A DNA stretch of 64,000 bases from positions 744,001-808,000 of the forward strand of contig NZ_QBKH01000003.1 of the NCBI RefSeq assembly GCF_003054045.1. The letters run 5' to 3'. Positions 54,152 through 64,000 of the stretch are shown piece after piece. A program made the position numbers and the translations under genes. Under the pieces are notes generated by a model. The model had not been told where the DNA came from. It made no database searches and saw only the letters and a list, made by a program, of their open reading frames with translations. Numbering within the stretch: position 1 is the first letter of the stretch; the number at the start of each line of letters is the position of its first letter. Source of the stretch: Sphingobacterium faecium (GTDB lineage: Bacteria > Bacteroidota > Bacteroidia > Sphingobacteriales > Sphingobacteriaceae).

Positions 54152-56755
54152 TTATTCGATCTCCTTTTTATTTAAGAAGACAAATTGACCGTCGAATACA
54201 TCCAATTGAATAACTGCATCTTTATTGACCTTTCCTGCTAGAATCTCCTTGGAAAGTTCATTCAAAATTCGTTTTTGAATCACGCGTTTCAAAGGTCTGG
54301 CACCGTAGGTCGGATCATAGCCCAATTGTGCCAACCAATCCATGGCTTCATCAGAAGCTGTGATCATAATATCCTGCTCGGCCAGTTGTTTTTGGATGTT
54401 GCTAAATTGCATCCTTACTATACTTCCAATTTCTGTTCTGCTTAATGGTGTGAACATAATGATTTCATCAATACGATTCAAGAACTCTGGACGAATTGAT
54501 TTTTGTAACAGTTCGAACACTTCACCTCTTGTTTTGGCAATGACCTCATCTCTGTTTAGGTCATTCAAATGCGAGAAGTTCTCTTGGATAATATGCGAAC
54601 CTGTATTTGAAGTCATGATGATAATCGTGTTTTTGAAATTCACTGTTCGACCTTTATTGTCCGTCAAATGTCCATCATCCAATACTTGAAGCAATATGTT
54701 GAATACATCAGGATGTGCTTTCTCAATCTCATCCAAAAGGACAACAGAGTATGGGCGTCTACGTACGGCCTCCGTCAATTGACCACCTTCTTCATAACCC
54801 ACGTATCCTGGAGGCGCTCCGATCAGTCGAGATACGGCATGGCGTTCTTGATACTCTGACATATCAATTCTGACCAACGCATGTTCGTCGTCAAATAAAA
54901 ATTCAGCCAATGCTTTCGCTAATTCTGTTTTACCCACACCGGTTGTTCCCAAGAAAATAAAAGAACCAATTGGGCGTTTCGCATCGCTAAGACCAGCCCT
55001 TGATCGACGAATCGCATCTGATATCGCTTCAATAGCTTCTTCTTGACCAGCCACTCTTTTATGTAACTCTTCTTCGAGTGAAAGTAGTTTTTCACGTTCA
55101 GACTGAATCATTTTATTGACCGGGATCCCTGTCCATTTTGATACTACATCGGCAATGTCTTCAGCAGTTACTTCCTCTTTCAACATGCGTTTGCTATCTT
55201 GTTTTTCAGCCAGTTCAGCCTTAAGTTTCTCAACCTTATCTTGTGCCTCTTTGATACGGCCATAGCGTATCTCGGCTACTTTACCGTAATCTCCAGCGCG
55301 TTCAGCCTGATCAGCTTCTTGTTTGTAATGTTCAATATTTTCAATTTCTTGGTTGACACTGTCGACCAATGTTTTCTCGGATTGCCAAGAAGCACGCAAA
55401 GAGTCCCGTTCAGCAGATAAATTTGCAATAGTTTCAGAAAGTTCACTCACCTTCTTGTCATCATGTTCACGCTTGATGGCTTCCCGCTCGATCTCTAACT
55501 GCATAATACGACGATTCAACTCATCAACAGCTTCAGGCACAGAGTCCATTTCAAGACGTAATTTTGATGCTGCTTCGTCCATCAAATCGATAGCTTTATC
55601 CGGTAAAAAGCGATCTGAAATATACCGTGTCGATAATTCAACTGCAGCGATAATCGCTTCATCAAGAATACGCACTTTATGGTGAGTTTCATATCTTTCT
55701 TTTAATCCCCTTAAAATGGAGATCGCATCTTGCGTAGTAGGTTCATCAACCATTACTTTTTGGAAACGACGCTCTAATGCCTTATCCTTTTCAAAATATT
55801 TTTGATACTCGTTTAGCGTAGTTGCACCTATTGCGCGGAGTTCACCACGTGCTAGAGCCGGTTTTAAGATGTTGGCGGCATCCATCGCGCCTTCACCACC
55901 ACCAGCACCCACTAGCGTATGGATCTCATCGATGAACAGGATGATTTCACCATTGCTATCGGCTACTTCTTTGACCACAGCTTTTAATCTTTCTTCGAAT
56001 TCGCCTTTGTATTTAGCTCCAGCTATCAGCGCACCCATATCCAACGAGAATACAATCTTTGACTTTAAATTTTCGGGTACATCACCATTGATGATGCGGT
56101 GTGCAATACCTTCAGCAATTGCCGTTTTTCCAACACCAGGTTCACCCACTAAAATCGGATTATTCTTTGTTCTACGGGATAGAATTTGCATCACGCGCCG
56201 GATCTCCTCATCACGACCGATCACTGGGTCTAATTTTCCCGATTCTACAAACTCATTTAAGTTACGGGCATATTTTCCTAAAGCATTATAAGTCGCTTCA
56301 GCATTTTGATCCGTAACCCTGCTATTGCCGCGCAATTCTTTAATGGCCAATTTGAGATCTTTCTCATTGACACCTTGATCTTTTAATAAGGAGGAGGTCT
56401 TGTCTCCAGCATTTAATATACCAAGAAGAAGATGTTCTACAGATACAAATTCATCATTAAATTCCTTCAGGTAGCTTTGTGCTTTCTGCAAGGCAGTATT
56501 GGAAGCATTGCTCAAATAAACATTTGTGCCACTTACTTTTGGAAATGCTTGGATCTGTTTATCCAACTCGCCACCTAAGTAGGAGATATTGACATTTAAT
56601 TTTTTTAACAGGTGACTGATCACATGTTCATCAACTGTTAGTAATGCTTTTAATATATGTGCGGTCTCAATAGCTTGCTGTTGATTGCCAGTAGCAATCT
56701 CAGAAGCCTTTTGAATCGCCTCTTGCGCTTTAATCGTATAGTTATTGAAATTCAT
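54152..56755 (-). CDS. clpB: ClpB disaggregase
   Basis: An 867-residue Hsp100: N-domain with two Clp repeats (about 1-145), first AAA+ ATPase ([13 protein letters not shown], about residue 204), the coiled-coil middle domain (about 405-520), second AAA+ ([14 protein letters not shown]) and the C-terminal D2-small domain. The middle domain marks ClpB rather than ClpA/C. With DnaK it rescues aggregated proteins. The leader has a good ribosome site AAAAGGAAAT; no clear heat-shock element was found. Confidence 0.97.
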   Translation of the reverse strand: MNFNNYTIKAQEAIQKASEIATGNQQQAIETAHILKALLTVDEHVISHLLKKLNVNISYLGGELDKQIQAFPKVSGTNVYLSNASNTALQKAQSYLKEFNDEFVSVEHLLLGILNAGDKTSSLLKDQGVNEKDLKLAIKELRGNSRVTDQNAEATYNALGKYARNLNEFVESGKLDPVIGRDEEIRRVMQILSRRTKNNPILVGEPGVGKTAIAEGIAHRIINGDVPENLKSKIVFSLDMGALIAGAKYKGEFEERLKAVVKEVADSNGEIILFIDEIHTLVGAGGGEGAMDAANILKPALARGELRAIGATTLNEYQKYFEKDKALERRFQKVMVDEPTTQDAISILRGLKERYETHHKVRILDEAIIAAVELSTRYISDRFLPDKAIDLMDEAASKLRLEMDSVPEAVDELNRRIMQLEIEREAIKREHDDKKVSELSETIANLSAERDSLRASWQSEKTLVDSVNQEIENIEHYKQEADQAERAGDYGKVAEIRYGRIKEAQDKVEKLKAELAEKQDSKRMLKEEVTAEDIADVVSKWTGIPVNKMIQSEREKLLSLEEELHKRVAGQEEAIEAISDAIRRSRAGLSDAKRPIGSFIFLGTTGVGKTELAKALAEFLFDDEHALVRIDMSEYQERHAVSRLIGAPPGYVGYEEGGQLTEAVRRRPYSVVLLDEIEKAHPDVFNILLQVLDDGHLTDNKGRTVNFKNTIIIMTSNTGSHIIQENFSHLNDLNRDEVIAKTRGEVFELLQKSIRPEFLNRIDEIIMFTPLSRTEIGSIVRMQFSNIQKQLAEQDIMITASDEAMDWLAQLGYDPTYGARPLKRVIQKRILNELSKEILAGKVNKDAVIQLDVFDGQFVFLNKKEIE

Positions 56756-56967
56756 AATATTTCCTTTTAGTTCTATACATGGGTAACAATCAAAATGCCA
56801 TATCTGTTTTTATTCTTTTTTCGGAAAAAATGTCTCTTATTTTTATTGTTAAATGACAAAATTTCAGGTTTACATGATCCCATGTCTACAGATCGAATTT
56901 GAAATGAAAATAAAGGGCTTGATTTTCAGAAAATTATTAAAATAATTAAAAAAAAATACAATAAAGC

Positions 56968-56998
56968 TTGATTTTGTTGTCAAAGGTTTCGATATTTG
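56968..56998 (+). promoter_or_regulatory. Promoter of the tRNA-Thr pair
   Basis: TTG (56968-56970), 20 nt, then GATATTTG (56991-56998), one mismatch from TAnnTTTG. It sits 34 nt before the first tRNA. Confidence 0.45.
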
Positions 56999-57031
56999 CA
57001 CCATCATAATTCGAAAGGGTTATTTAAAAAA

Positions 57032-57104
<73 letters not shown>

Positions 57105-57127
57105 CTTTTTAAACTTTCACACATGAT

Positions 57128-57200
<73 letters not shown>

Positions 57201-57204
57201 CAAC

Positions 57205-57236
57205 AGGTCAATCTCACAAAGATTGGCCTTTTTTTA
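57205..57236 (+). terminator. Terminator after the tRNA pair
   Basis: AGGTCAATCT (57205-57214) and AGATTGGCCT with one G-T pair, followed by a T tract. Confidence 0.88.
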
Positions 57237-57276
57237 TTTATAGCAATTTCCTGATGCTGCGCCTTATAAAAAAATA

Positions 57277-57306
57277 AAGTCCACCATACGATCGTATGGT
57301 AGACTT
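57277..57306 (-). terminator. Terminator of the LOG-family gene
   Basis: AAGTC, one mismatch, then the palindrome ACCATACGATCGTATGGT (57283-57300), then GACTT. On the minus strand a U-rich tract follows. Confidence 0.85.
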
Positions 57307-57326
57307 GATGCTTGCAGGTTGTACTA

Positions 57327-58046
57327 CTAAAAGTTTGGTTTTAATAAATACTTGTCATAGAACCTGAAAATATGATCCGCAGCTTCTTCAGCTGTATCAA
57401 CGATTCGATATAGTTTTAGATCCTCTTCACTAATATAACGATCTCCTAACATCGTATTTTGAATCCAATTAAACAGTCCTCCCCAATATTCCGAACCTAC
57501 CAACACGATTGGAAAACGGGCGATTTTACCTGTTTGGATTAAGGTAATAGCTTCAAATAGTTCATCCATTGTTCCAAATCCTCCAGGCATGACGATATAG
57601 CCCTGAGAATATTTCATAAACATCACCTTCCTAACGAAGAAATAGTTAAATTCCAGTAGTTTATCACGGTCAATATATCTATTGTGAAATTGTTCAAACG
57701 GTAATTCAATGTTTAATCCTACCGATTTACCTCCTGATTCATAAGCCCCCTTATTGGCAGCCTCCATGATTCCGGGTCCCCCTCCAGATATGATACCATA
57801 TCCGCGGGCGGTTAGTAAACTGGCTACATCAACAGCCATTTGATAGTATTTATGGTCTTGGGGCGTCCGTGCAGATCCAAATATGGATACACAAGGTCCA
57901 ATTTTTGCTAATTTCTCAAAACCATCCACAAATTCGGACATGATCTTAAATATTTGCCACGAATCTTTTACTTTTATCTCTTGCCACGTTTTGTTTTCAA
58001 AGGCACTCCTTATTTTGTCGATTTTATCGTCTTTAGTGATATCCAT
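57327..58046 (-). CDS. LOG-family protein (TIGR00730)
   Basis: A 239-residue Rossmann protein with the paired signature ISGGGPGIMEAANKGAYESG and MPGGFGTMDELFEA of the LOG family. These enzymes hydrolyse nucleotide 5'-monophosphates to base and ribose 5-phosphate (cytokinin-type). An old name is lysine decarboxylase-like, which is not accurate. The bacterial physiological substrate is uncertain. It is monocistronic, divergent from recR. Confidence 0.9.
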   Translation of the reverse strand: MDITKDDKIDKIRSAFENKTWQEIKVKDSWQIFKIMSEFVDGFEKLAKIGPCVSIFGSARTPQDHKYYQMAVDVASLLTARGYGIISGGGPGIMEAANKGAYESGGKSVGLNIELPFEQFHNRYIDRDKLLEFNYFFVRKVMFMKYSQGYIVMPGGFGTMDELFEAITLIQTGKIARFPIVLVGSEYWGGLFNWIQNTMLGDRYISEEDLKLYRIVDTAEEAADHIFRFYDKYLLKPNF

Positions 58047-58146
58047 GCTCTAATGTTAGTGTAAAAATATTATTCCCATTTTTTTGAAGGGAATACAAGA
58101 TAAGGAATATTTTTAATTTGAGCAGTTTCTTTAGCTAATATATTAT

Positions 58147-58154
58147 TAAATTTG
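58147..58154 (+). promoter_or_regulatory. recR -7 element
   Basis: TAAATTTG, followed by CGC and ATG 58158. Only 3 nt separate it from the start codon. Confidence 0.55.
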
Positions 58155-58157
58155 CGC

Positions 58158-58772
58158 ATGAATTTTTCTTCTAAATTATTAGAAAACGCTGTATCAGAGT
58201 TTGGACGTCTTCCTGGAGTGGGTCAAAAAACTGCATTACGACTTGTTTTGCATTTGTTGAAGCAATCTGACGCAGAGGTTTTACGATTTACATCGGCGAT
58301 AAATCATCTGAAGGAAGAGATTCAATATTGCCGTATTTGCTTTAATATTTCAGATTTTCAAGAATGCGAAATCTGCACCTCATCAAAACGGGATCATTCC
58401 ATTATCTGTGTGGTAGAAGATACTCGCGATGTGATGGCTATTGAAAACACCAATTCTTATCAAGGAAGTTATCATGTATTGGGAGGGCTCATTTCTCCAA
58501 TGGATGGGGTAGGTCCATCTGACCTGAAGATTGATGGATTGGTAGAACGAATGCGAAAGCAAGATATCAAAGAAGTCATACTGGCTCTGAGTGCCACGAT
58601 GGAAGGAGATACAACCATATTTTATCTGTATCGAAAATTAAAAGAATTTAATGTTCAGGTCACCACCATTGCACGAGGTATTGCTTTTGGAGGAGAACTG
58701 GAATATGTCGATGAATTGACTCTGGGAAGATCAATTGCTACCAGAACATTATACGAGCGTCCTACGCTGTAG
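58158..58772 (+). CDS. recR: Recombination protein RecR
   Basis: A 204-residue protein from ATG 58158: helix-hairpin-helix (FGRLPGVGQKTALRLVLHL), the four-Cys zinc site (CRICFNISDFQECEIC) and the Toprim segment IICVVEDTRDVMAIE, with RGIAFGGELEYVDELTLGRS near the end. It acts with RecO and RecF to load RecA at gaps. The in-frame TTG at 58152 lies inside the promoter element, so ATG 58158 is used. Confidence 0.95.
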   Translation: MNFSSKLLENAVSEFGRLPGVGQKTALRLVLHLLKQSDAEVLRFTSAINHLKEEIQYCRICFNISDFQECEICTSSKRDHSIICVVEDTRDVMAIENTNSYQGSYHVLGGLISPMDGVGPSDLKIDGLVERMRKQDIKEVILALSATMEGDTTIFYLYRKLKEFNVQVTTIARGIAFGGELEYVDELTLGRSIATRTLYERPTL

Positions 58773-58912
58773 CTGCTAAAATTTTATATCCTGATAATTG
58801 TAAGAGCTTTGTTACCCGACAAGGTTTTTTTTTGGTTTGCATTTTATTAAAAAGTTGTATTTTAACAGATTATTAAATCTAACACAACCAAACTATCATT
58901 TATTAAATCAGT

Positions 58913-60181
58913 ATGAAAGAAAAAAACAGCTCCAGAAGAGATTTCTTAAAGAAATCCGTCACAGGAGCAGCGGCATTTACTATTGTCCCTCGCTTCGTAT
59001 TAGGAGGACAGGGATACTTGGCACCAAGTGACCATTTAACAAAAGGGATTATTGGTGTAGGTTCAATGGGTCGTGGTCATTTTGGGTACGCAGGAACCAA
59101 GACAGTGGCGATATGTGATGTGGACACCCGTCATTTGGCAATTGCTCAACAAGCTTTAGGCGGAGGAGTCAAAGAACATCATGATTTTCGTGATTTAATC
59201 AAAAATCCTGAAGTAGATATAGTACATATTGCAACCCCACCTCACTGGCATGGTCTGATGTCTTTAGAAGCAGCTCGTGCAGGAAAAGATATCTGGTGTG
59301 AAAAGCCAATGACACGTACTATAGGTGAAGGTAAAAAAGTTAAAGAAGCCATTGCACAGCATGGTAATATGTTTAGACTAAACACTTGGTTTCGTTTTAG
59401 TGATAATTTTTATGGAATGAATGTTCCGGTAAAAAAGATCAAAAAATTAGTAGATACAGGGATGTTAGGCTGGCCATTAAAAGTCACGATCAGCAAGCAT
59501 ACAGGTTTTGATTGGAAATTTTATTGGGTGGGAAAAGAAAATCTTCCTGTTGAACCTGTGCCAGCCGAGTTGGACTATGAATTGTGGTTAGGACCGGCAC
59601 CATTCAAGCCTTATAGCACACACCGGGTGCATACGACTTTTAGAGGTTATTGGGATTACGATGGGGGAGGATTAGGAGACATGGGACAACATTACTTAGA
59701 TCCTGTTCAATATTTCTTAGGGAAAGATGGCGAAAGCCCAGTATCGGTAGAAGTGGATGCTCCTCAGCAGCATAGTGATGCTGTTGGTACTTGGAGAAGA
59801 ATTACCTACACCTATGCGGATGGCTGCCAAATTATTTTAGATGGAGAGGGTAAAGATGAAGGTATGGCTTATATAGAAGGGCCAAAAGGAAAACTATATA
59901 AAGGCTTTGTTTCGGATATCCCAGATATGGAAAGAAAATTATCACAATTTCCAGAGCCAGCTCCGCAAATTACAGATTTCTTAGAATCGGTACGTACACG
60001 TGAGAAATTTGCATTAAATGAAGAAAACGGATATCGCTCCTGTACGTTGGTGAACATGGGTTTAATTGCCTTACGTTTAAATCGATCATTGAAATTTGAC
60101 TCTACCAAAGACGAGTTTATCAATGACGATGCAGCAAACCGTTTAGTTTATCAACCCATGCGCGGCCCTTGGTCCATGTAA
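58913..60181 (+). CDS. Tat-exported Gfo/Idh/MocA-family oxidoreductase
   Basis: A 422-residue protein with a Tat signal (SSRRDFLKKSVTGAAAF), NAD(P) Rossmann motif GIIGVGSMGRGHFG and the family lysine in DIWCEKPMTRTIG. The C-terminal half contains the substrate domain (YDGGGLGDMGQHYLDP, with His probably acting in catalysis). Exported members oxidise sugars at C3 using a tightly bound cofactor. The next gene begins 18 bp later, so they form a two-gene operon. Confidence 0.9.
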   Translation: MKEKNSSRRDFLKKSVTGAAAFTIVPRFVLGGQGYLAPSDHLTKGIIGVGSMGRGHFGYAGTKTVAICDVDTRHLAIAQQALGGGVKEHHDFRDLIKNPEVDIVHIATPPHWHGLMSLEAARAGKDIWCEKPMTRTIGEGKKVKEAIAQHGNMFRLNTWFRFSDNFYGMNVPVKKIKKLVDTGMLGWPLKVTISKHTGFDWKFYWVGKENLPVEPVPAELDYELWLGPAPFKPYSTHRVHTTFRGYWDYDGGGLGDMGQHYLDPVQYFLGKDGESPVSVEVDAPQQHSDAVGTWRRITYTYADGCQIILDGEGKDEGMAYIEGPKGKLYKGFVSDIPDMERKLSQFPEPAPQITDFLESVRTREKFALNEENGYRSCTLVNMGLIALRLNRSLKFDSTKDEFINDDAANRLVYQPMRGPWSM

Positions 60182-60199
60182 TTTTCTAATCTATCTAAA

Positions 60200-63100
60200 A
60201 TGAAAAAAGTTTTTAATACGATATCTGCCTTATTAATACTTCAAGTGGCAGCATATGCACAACAGCCCCAAAATAGAACAACGGCGACTAAAATAGCTGA
60301 TGTGTTGGGACAACAACCGGCCAATGAAAAGGTCAAGTTTCTATACGCGATGAATGAGTTGGAAAACTTTACATCCAATGAATTTGCGGCCATGTTGAAC
60401 CAATTAAAGCCACAAGGACAAAATAATGCCGAAGTGGAGTATGCGACAAATAGCTATTCTTTTTTTGTCAATCAACCAGGTAAGGAAAAACAGAAAGAAG
60501 TATTCGTTCAAGGTCTATTAGATGCATTGGGGACGGTAAAAGAGGATACCAACAAAGCCTTTGTATTGCGTCTTTTACGTCAGTGTGCAACAAATACTGC
60601 TGTTAGTAAAGTTGCTACTTATTTAAATACCCCATATTTGGCTGATGCCGCTGCACGCACTTTGGTTTCCATCAATACGAAAGAATCCAGCGATGCACTT
60701 GCACAGGGATTAGCCAAAGTAAGCGATGAAAAATCTGCAATTGCTATCGTTACAGCACTTGGCGACGTTAAAAATCAATCTACAGAAACACCAATTATCG
60801 CTTTATTGGATAAGTTTAAATCCGAGACTTTTAAGCGAACAGGATTGATCGCATTGAGTAAAATCGGTGGAACAGCAGCATTGCCGATCTTTGAAAAGGA
60901 ACTTAAGGCCGCAAATTATAGCTATGATAATTTGAATAGCATCGGTCTGGGCTTGGATTATGCAGAGTCTTTAATTGAAAATAAGAAAAATGCCGAAGCT
61001 GTTGCCTACTTAAATACCTTATTTGCGCAAGCTTCTAAATTAAAAGCAATCAATGGGCAGGTAGGCTCTTTAACCTTATTAACGCAATTGGATGCTAAGA
61101 AACAAAAGAAAAAATTGTTATTAGCGGCAAAAAATGAAAATAATGTTTACCGTCATGTTGCTTTAAGTTTATTGCACAAATACGGAGATGCCAATGACAC
61201 TAAAAAACTGTTGGCATTAGCAGCGAAATCAAGTCCTGCTGTTCAAGAATCGTTGTTGAACTATATTGCTCAAAACGGTTCAATAAGCCAATTAAAAGCA
61301 ATCGAAAAAATAGTTGACAAGTCTACAGATGCGCATGCTAAATTAGCTGGTCTATCGGCGATCAACCTCCTGTCTAAAGGTGCTGATTCGAAAGCGTTAA
61401 TTGACAATTTGTCTAATGATGCGCAACTGAATGAATCGATCAAAGCGCTTTTGTTAAGTTCAAAAAATGAGCAGACAATGGACGTCATCAACAATTCATT
61501 AGCAACTGTCGATGATGCAAAGAAAATTGAATTATTGGATATTTTGAGCACAAGAGCTAATGCTAATTCTTCGCAGGCAGTATTAGGTCTAAATAGTGCA
61601 AATGCTGATGTCAATGCCGCAATTAATAAGGCTTTACCAAATGTGGCACAGGAAAAGGACCTAGATGTACTGGTCAATTTATTGGCAAAATCGGATGATG
61701 CTTCTAGTAAGAACTTGGAAGTTGCAATTGCCAATGTGATCCAATCAAGTCCCAATAGAGACCAGCATATTCAGAAATTAGCGGCTAATATTTCGAGATC
61801 TGCTGCACCTAGTGCAACCAAATATTTTCCAGTTTTTGCAAGATTAGGCGATCAAGAGTCATTAAATGCAGTTGTCAATTACTTGAAATCGGACAATCCT
61901 GCACTTCGAAATGCTGCTATTGCTGCTATTGCTGACTGGTCTACACCATTAGCATTGAATGAACTGATTCAACTTTCCAGAACCGATCTATCGGCTGATT
62001 TAAATGGAAAAGTATTCGCAGGACTGGTTAAGAATATTAATAAATCCAGTGAAACAAATGACCAGAAGACACTTTTATTGAAAGATGCCTTTGCAGTTGC
62101 TCAAAATAGCAATCAAAAAAGAACGGTCTTGGCTTCTTTACAAGCAACAGGTACGTACCAAGCATTGGTATTTGCGAGTAAATACATGAAAGACCCAGAG
62201 TTAAAAGGTGCGGCTGTAAATACAGCGATGAACATTGCTTTGGATAATAAGTCTTTTGTAGGTACAGAAATCCGCACGATACTGAATGAAGTTATTGGCA
62301 ATTTAAGTGGAAGCGAAAGCTCTTATTTAAAAGAAGCTGTTATTAAGCATCTTGCTGAAATGCCAAAATCTGAAGGTTTTGTGAGTCTGTTTAATGGACA
62401 GGATCTGACAGGCTGGAAAGGTTTAGTAGCCAATCCCATCAAAAGAAGTCAGATGACAGAAAAAGAATTGGCTTCAGCTCAAGTAAAAGCGGATGAGCAC
62501 ATGCGTCAAGGATGGGTGGCTAAAAATGGAGAATTGATATTCACCGGAAAAGGAGACAATATCGCGACAATCAAACAATATGGTGATTTTGAGATGTTAG
62601 TGGATTGGAAGTTGGATAAAAATGGTAAAGAAGGTGATGCTGGAATTTATCTTCGCGGTACTCCACAAGTGCAAATTTGGGATATATCCAGAGTACACGA
62701 AGGAGCTCAGGTGGGTTCTGGAGGTCTGTACAATAACCAAAAAGCAGAATCGAAACCATTATTGGTGGCGGACAATCCATTAGGAGAATGGAATACCTTC
62801 AAAATTAAGATGGTTGACGACAAGGTTACAGTTTACTTAAATGGTAAATTGGTTACAGATAATGTGCCTTTAGAAAATTATTGGGATCGCAATCAATCCA
62901 TTTTCCCGACCGAGCAGATTGAGTTGCAGGCTCATGGTACGGTAGTGTCGTATAGAGATATCTACGTTAAAGAGCTGGCTAGAAAAAATGTATTTCAATT
63001 GAGTGCAGCTGAAAAGAAAGAAGGTTTTGAGGTGCTGTTTGATGGTACAAACTTAGATAAGTGGACGAAGAATGATGGTTATGTCATCAGTGATGAAGGA

Positions 63101-63598
63101 TATCTTAGGGTAGTGCCGGATGCTAAATTTGGTGGTAATCTTTATACAAAAGAAGAGTATGGCGATTTTATCTATCGTTTTGATTTCAAATTGACTGAAG
63201 GTGCCAACAATGGTGTAGGTGTCAGAGCTCCATTAGAGGGTGATGCAGCTTATGCCGGTATGGAAATCCAAGTATTGGATAACACTGCTGATATCTATAA
63301 AGACTTGAAACCTTACCAATACCATGGTTCGGTATACGGTGTTGCAACGGCTAAAAAAGGATTCTTAAAACCAGTAGGCGAGTGGAATACGGAAGAAATC
63401 GTGGTAAAGGGTAATCGTGTTCAAGTTACTTTAAATGGCACCGTGATTCTTGATGCTGATATTGCAGCGGCAAGTAAAAATGGTACTTTGGATGGTAAAG
63501 ATCATCCAGGTTTAAAACGTACTACTGGCCATCTTGCTTTCTTAGGGCATGGATCTGAAGTATTCTTTAAAAATATCAGAGTGAAAAAATTGAAATAA
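60200..63598 (+). CDS. HEAT-repeat protein with two 3-keto-disaccharide hydrolase (DUF1080) domains
   Basis: An 1132-residue secreted protein: signal peptide (NTISALLILQVAAYA), about 680 residues of HEAT-like alpha repeats, then two concanavalin-like DUF1080 domains. The first begins with GFVSLFNGQDLTGWKG (about residue 730), the second with GFEVLFDGTNLDKWTKND (about residue 940); both hold the GxxYLR/GVRAP region. Family members cleave 3-keto-glycosides. With the upstream oxidoreductase it suggests oxidation then cleavage of glycosides in the periplasm. Confidence 0.88.
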   Translation: MKKVFNTISALLILQVAAYAQQPQNRTTATKIADVLGQQPANEKVKFLYAMNELENFTSNEFAAMLNQLKPQGQNNAEVEYATNSYSFFVNQPGKEKQKEVFVQGLLDALGTVKEDTNKAFVLRLLRQCATNTAVSKVATYLNTPYLADAAARTLVSINTKESSDALAQGLAKVSDEKSAIAIVTALGDVKNQSTETPIIALLDKFKSETFKRTGLIALSKIGGTAALPIFEKELKAANYSYDNLNSIGLGLDYAESLIENKKNAEAVAYLNTLFAQASKLKAINGQVGSLTLLTQLDAKKQKKKLLLAAKNENNVYRHVALSLLHKYGDANDTKKLLALAAKSSPAVQESLLNYIAQNGSISQLKAIEKIVDKSTDAHAKLAGLSAINLLSKGADSKALIDNLSNDAQLNESIKALLLSSKNEQTMDVINNSLATVDDAKKIELLDILSTRANANSSQAVLGLNSANADVNAAINKALPNVAQEKDLDVLVNLLAKSDDASSKNLEVAIANVIQSSPNRDQHIQKLAANISRSAAPSATKYFPVFARLGDQESLNAVVNYLKSDNPALRNAAIAAIADWSTPLALNELIQLSRTDLSADLNGKVFAGLVKNINKSSETNDQKTLLLKDAFAVAQNSNQKRTVLASLQATGTYQALVFASKYMKDPELKGAAVNTAMNIALDNKSFVGTEIRTILNEVIGNLSGSESSYLKEAVIKHLAEMPKSEGFVSLFNGQDLTGWKGLVANPIKRSQMTEKELASAQVKADEHMRQGWVAKNGELIFTGKGDNIATIKQYGDFEMLVDWKLDKNGKEGDAGIYLRGTPQVQIWDISRVHEGAQVGSGGLYNNQKAESKPLLVADNPLGEWNTFKIKMVDDKVTVYLNGKLVTDNVPLENYWDRNQSIFPTEQIELQAHGTVVSYRDIYVKELARKNVFQLSAAEKKEGFEVLFDGTNLDKWTKNDGYVISDEGYLRVVPDAKFGGNLYTKEEYGDFIYRFDFKLTEGANNGVGVRAPLEGDAAYAGMEIQVLDNTADIYKDLKPYQYHGSVYGVATAKKGFLKPVGEWNTEEIVVKGNRVQVTLNGTVILDADIAAASKNGTLDGKDHPGLKRTTGHLAFLGHGSEVFFKNIRVKKLK

Positions 63599-63620
63599 GA
63601 ATTATCTTATTTTATTGATT

Positions 63621-63652
63621 AGGTCCTTATTAATTGATATTAATAAGGACCT
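63621..63652 (+). terminator. Terminator after the HEAT/DUF1080 gene
   Basis: AGGTCCTTATTAA (63621-63633), a 6-nt loop, and TTAATAAGGACCT (63640-63652), with a short T run after. From 63653 to 63884 I see no gene or other structure. Confidence 0.8.
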
Positions 63653-63884
63653 CTTTCGTACTGCTACCCCATTTATTGAAATGTTCAACAGTTAGATTGA
63701 TAACTTTAGGGATCAACATTCTTAATAATCTATGTTGCTGCAGACCTATAAAAATATTTAGATGACTGACAACCGATTGAAGAATCCATATTGCTGATCA
63801 ATAGAACTAGGTAATCGATAGAAATGGCACTTGAAATATATGGATAAAAAATAATATCACACGTTACGGTAGGCTGGATGAATA

Positions 63885-64000
63885 TTAGTGAGCTGTAGAA
63901 TTTGAAAATACATTCATCACCACTACTCCCGAAACAATCAAGATAATACCAATCACCGCTGGCAAATCTAGTGTATGTTTAAAAACAACAACAGAGATAA
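63885..64000 (-). CDS. EmrE/QacE-like SMR multidrug transporter, C-terminal part
   Basis: The last 38 codons of a minus-strand gene run off the window. The end reads LDLPAVIGIILIVSGVVVMN then VFSNSTAH, very close to the last helix of EmrE (LDLPAIIGMMLICAGVLIIN). These four-helix proteins pump out cationic drugs in exchange for protons as dimers. The essential Glu14 lies outside the window, so function is inferred from the tail. Confidence 0.87.
   Translation of the reverse strand, partial: ISVVVFKHTLDLPAVIGIILIVSGVVVMNVFSNSTAH

Noticed and set aside
55869..56291. 140-codon plus-strand frame inside clpB
   Set aside because: Antisense shadow of the conserved first AAA+ domain.
61270..61755. 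161-codon minus-strand frame inside the HEAT/DUF1080 gene
   Set aside because: Antisense shadow caused by the Ala/Leu/Ser-rich HEAT repeats.

Overview
The window reads as a stretch of core chromosome from a Bacteroidetes bacterium, most likely Sphingobacteriaceae (Sphingobacterium or Pedobacter type). The sequence is AT-rich. Many genes are preceded by the Bacteroidetes promoter -7 element TAnnTTTG, Shine-Dalgarno sites are mostly weak, and lineage-typical families are present: DUF5686, DUF1573, a long NusB, an M60-like peptidase and a HEAT/3-keto-disaccharide-hydrolase fusion. I see no phage, transposon, CRISPR array or integration site.

Layout. 1-3 kb: feoAB (feoB cut by the window edge) under a palindromic operator, a divergent MarR regulator, then a PAP2 phosphatase and a ZIP metal transporter. 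3-9 kb: glmM, an MscS-type channel, uppP and a secreted M60-like peptidase. 9-15.4 kb: a four-gene efflux operon (tetR, tolC-like, acrA-like, acrB-like). 15.5-17.2 kb: a candidate free-standing small RNA, then a lipoprotein/SCO1/cytochrome c operon. 17.2-28 kb: a hot-dog-fold protein, an MFS transporter, a 59-residue Cys-rich protein, purN, a thioredoxin-like protein, a purF-like amidotransferase, another MFS transporter, a 5'-nucleotidase split over two genes, a DMT exporter, an Lrp regulator and a FUSC protein. 28-39 kb: a YdiJ-like FAD/Fe-S oxidoreductase, a lipoprotein, a DUF5686 outer-membrane protein, an RluA-type pseudouridine synthase, dps, a TraB-like lipoprotein and an M90 peptidase.

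39-46.4 kb: an ABC exporter half with a non-canonical Walker B, a leucine-dehydrogenase-like gene lacking the catalytic lysine, then nusB, DUF1573, yajC, ybbR, coaE and an MBL-fold exonuclease. 46.4-54 kb: an MFS transporter, metNIQ with a terminator-bearing leader, an epimerase, a UPF1-like helicase and an unrecognised membrane protein. 54-64 kb: clpB, two tandem tRNA-Thr genes, a LOG-family protein, recR, a Tat-exported Gfo/Idh/MocA oxidoreductase paired with a 1132-residue HEAT/double 3-keto-disaccharide-hydrolase protein, and the 3' end of an EmrE-like SMR transporter.

Themes are metal handling (feoAB, ZIP, dps, SCO1), envelope building (glmM, uppP, mscS, ybbR, yajC), efflux (RND, ABC, MFS, SMR) and exported glycoside processing. 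No dramatic new system is evident. The items most worth a second look are the small RNA at 15.5 kb, the Cys-rich micro-gene with a nested hairpin at 19.1 kb, the lysine-less dehydrogenase at 40.8 kb, the metN leader at 50.2-50.3 kb, the degenerate ABC half-transporter, the periplasmic glycoside pair at 59-63.6 kb, and a set of genes whose promoter -7 element lies only 3-9 nt from the start codon.
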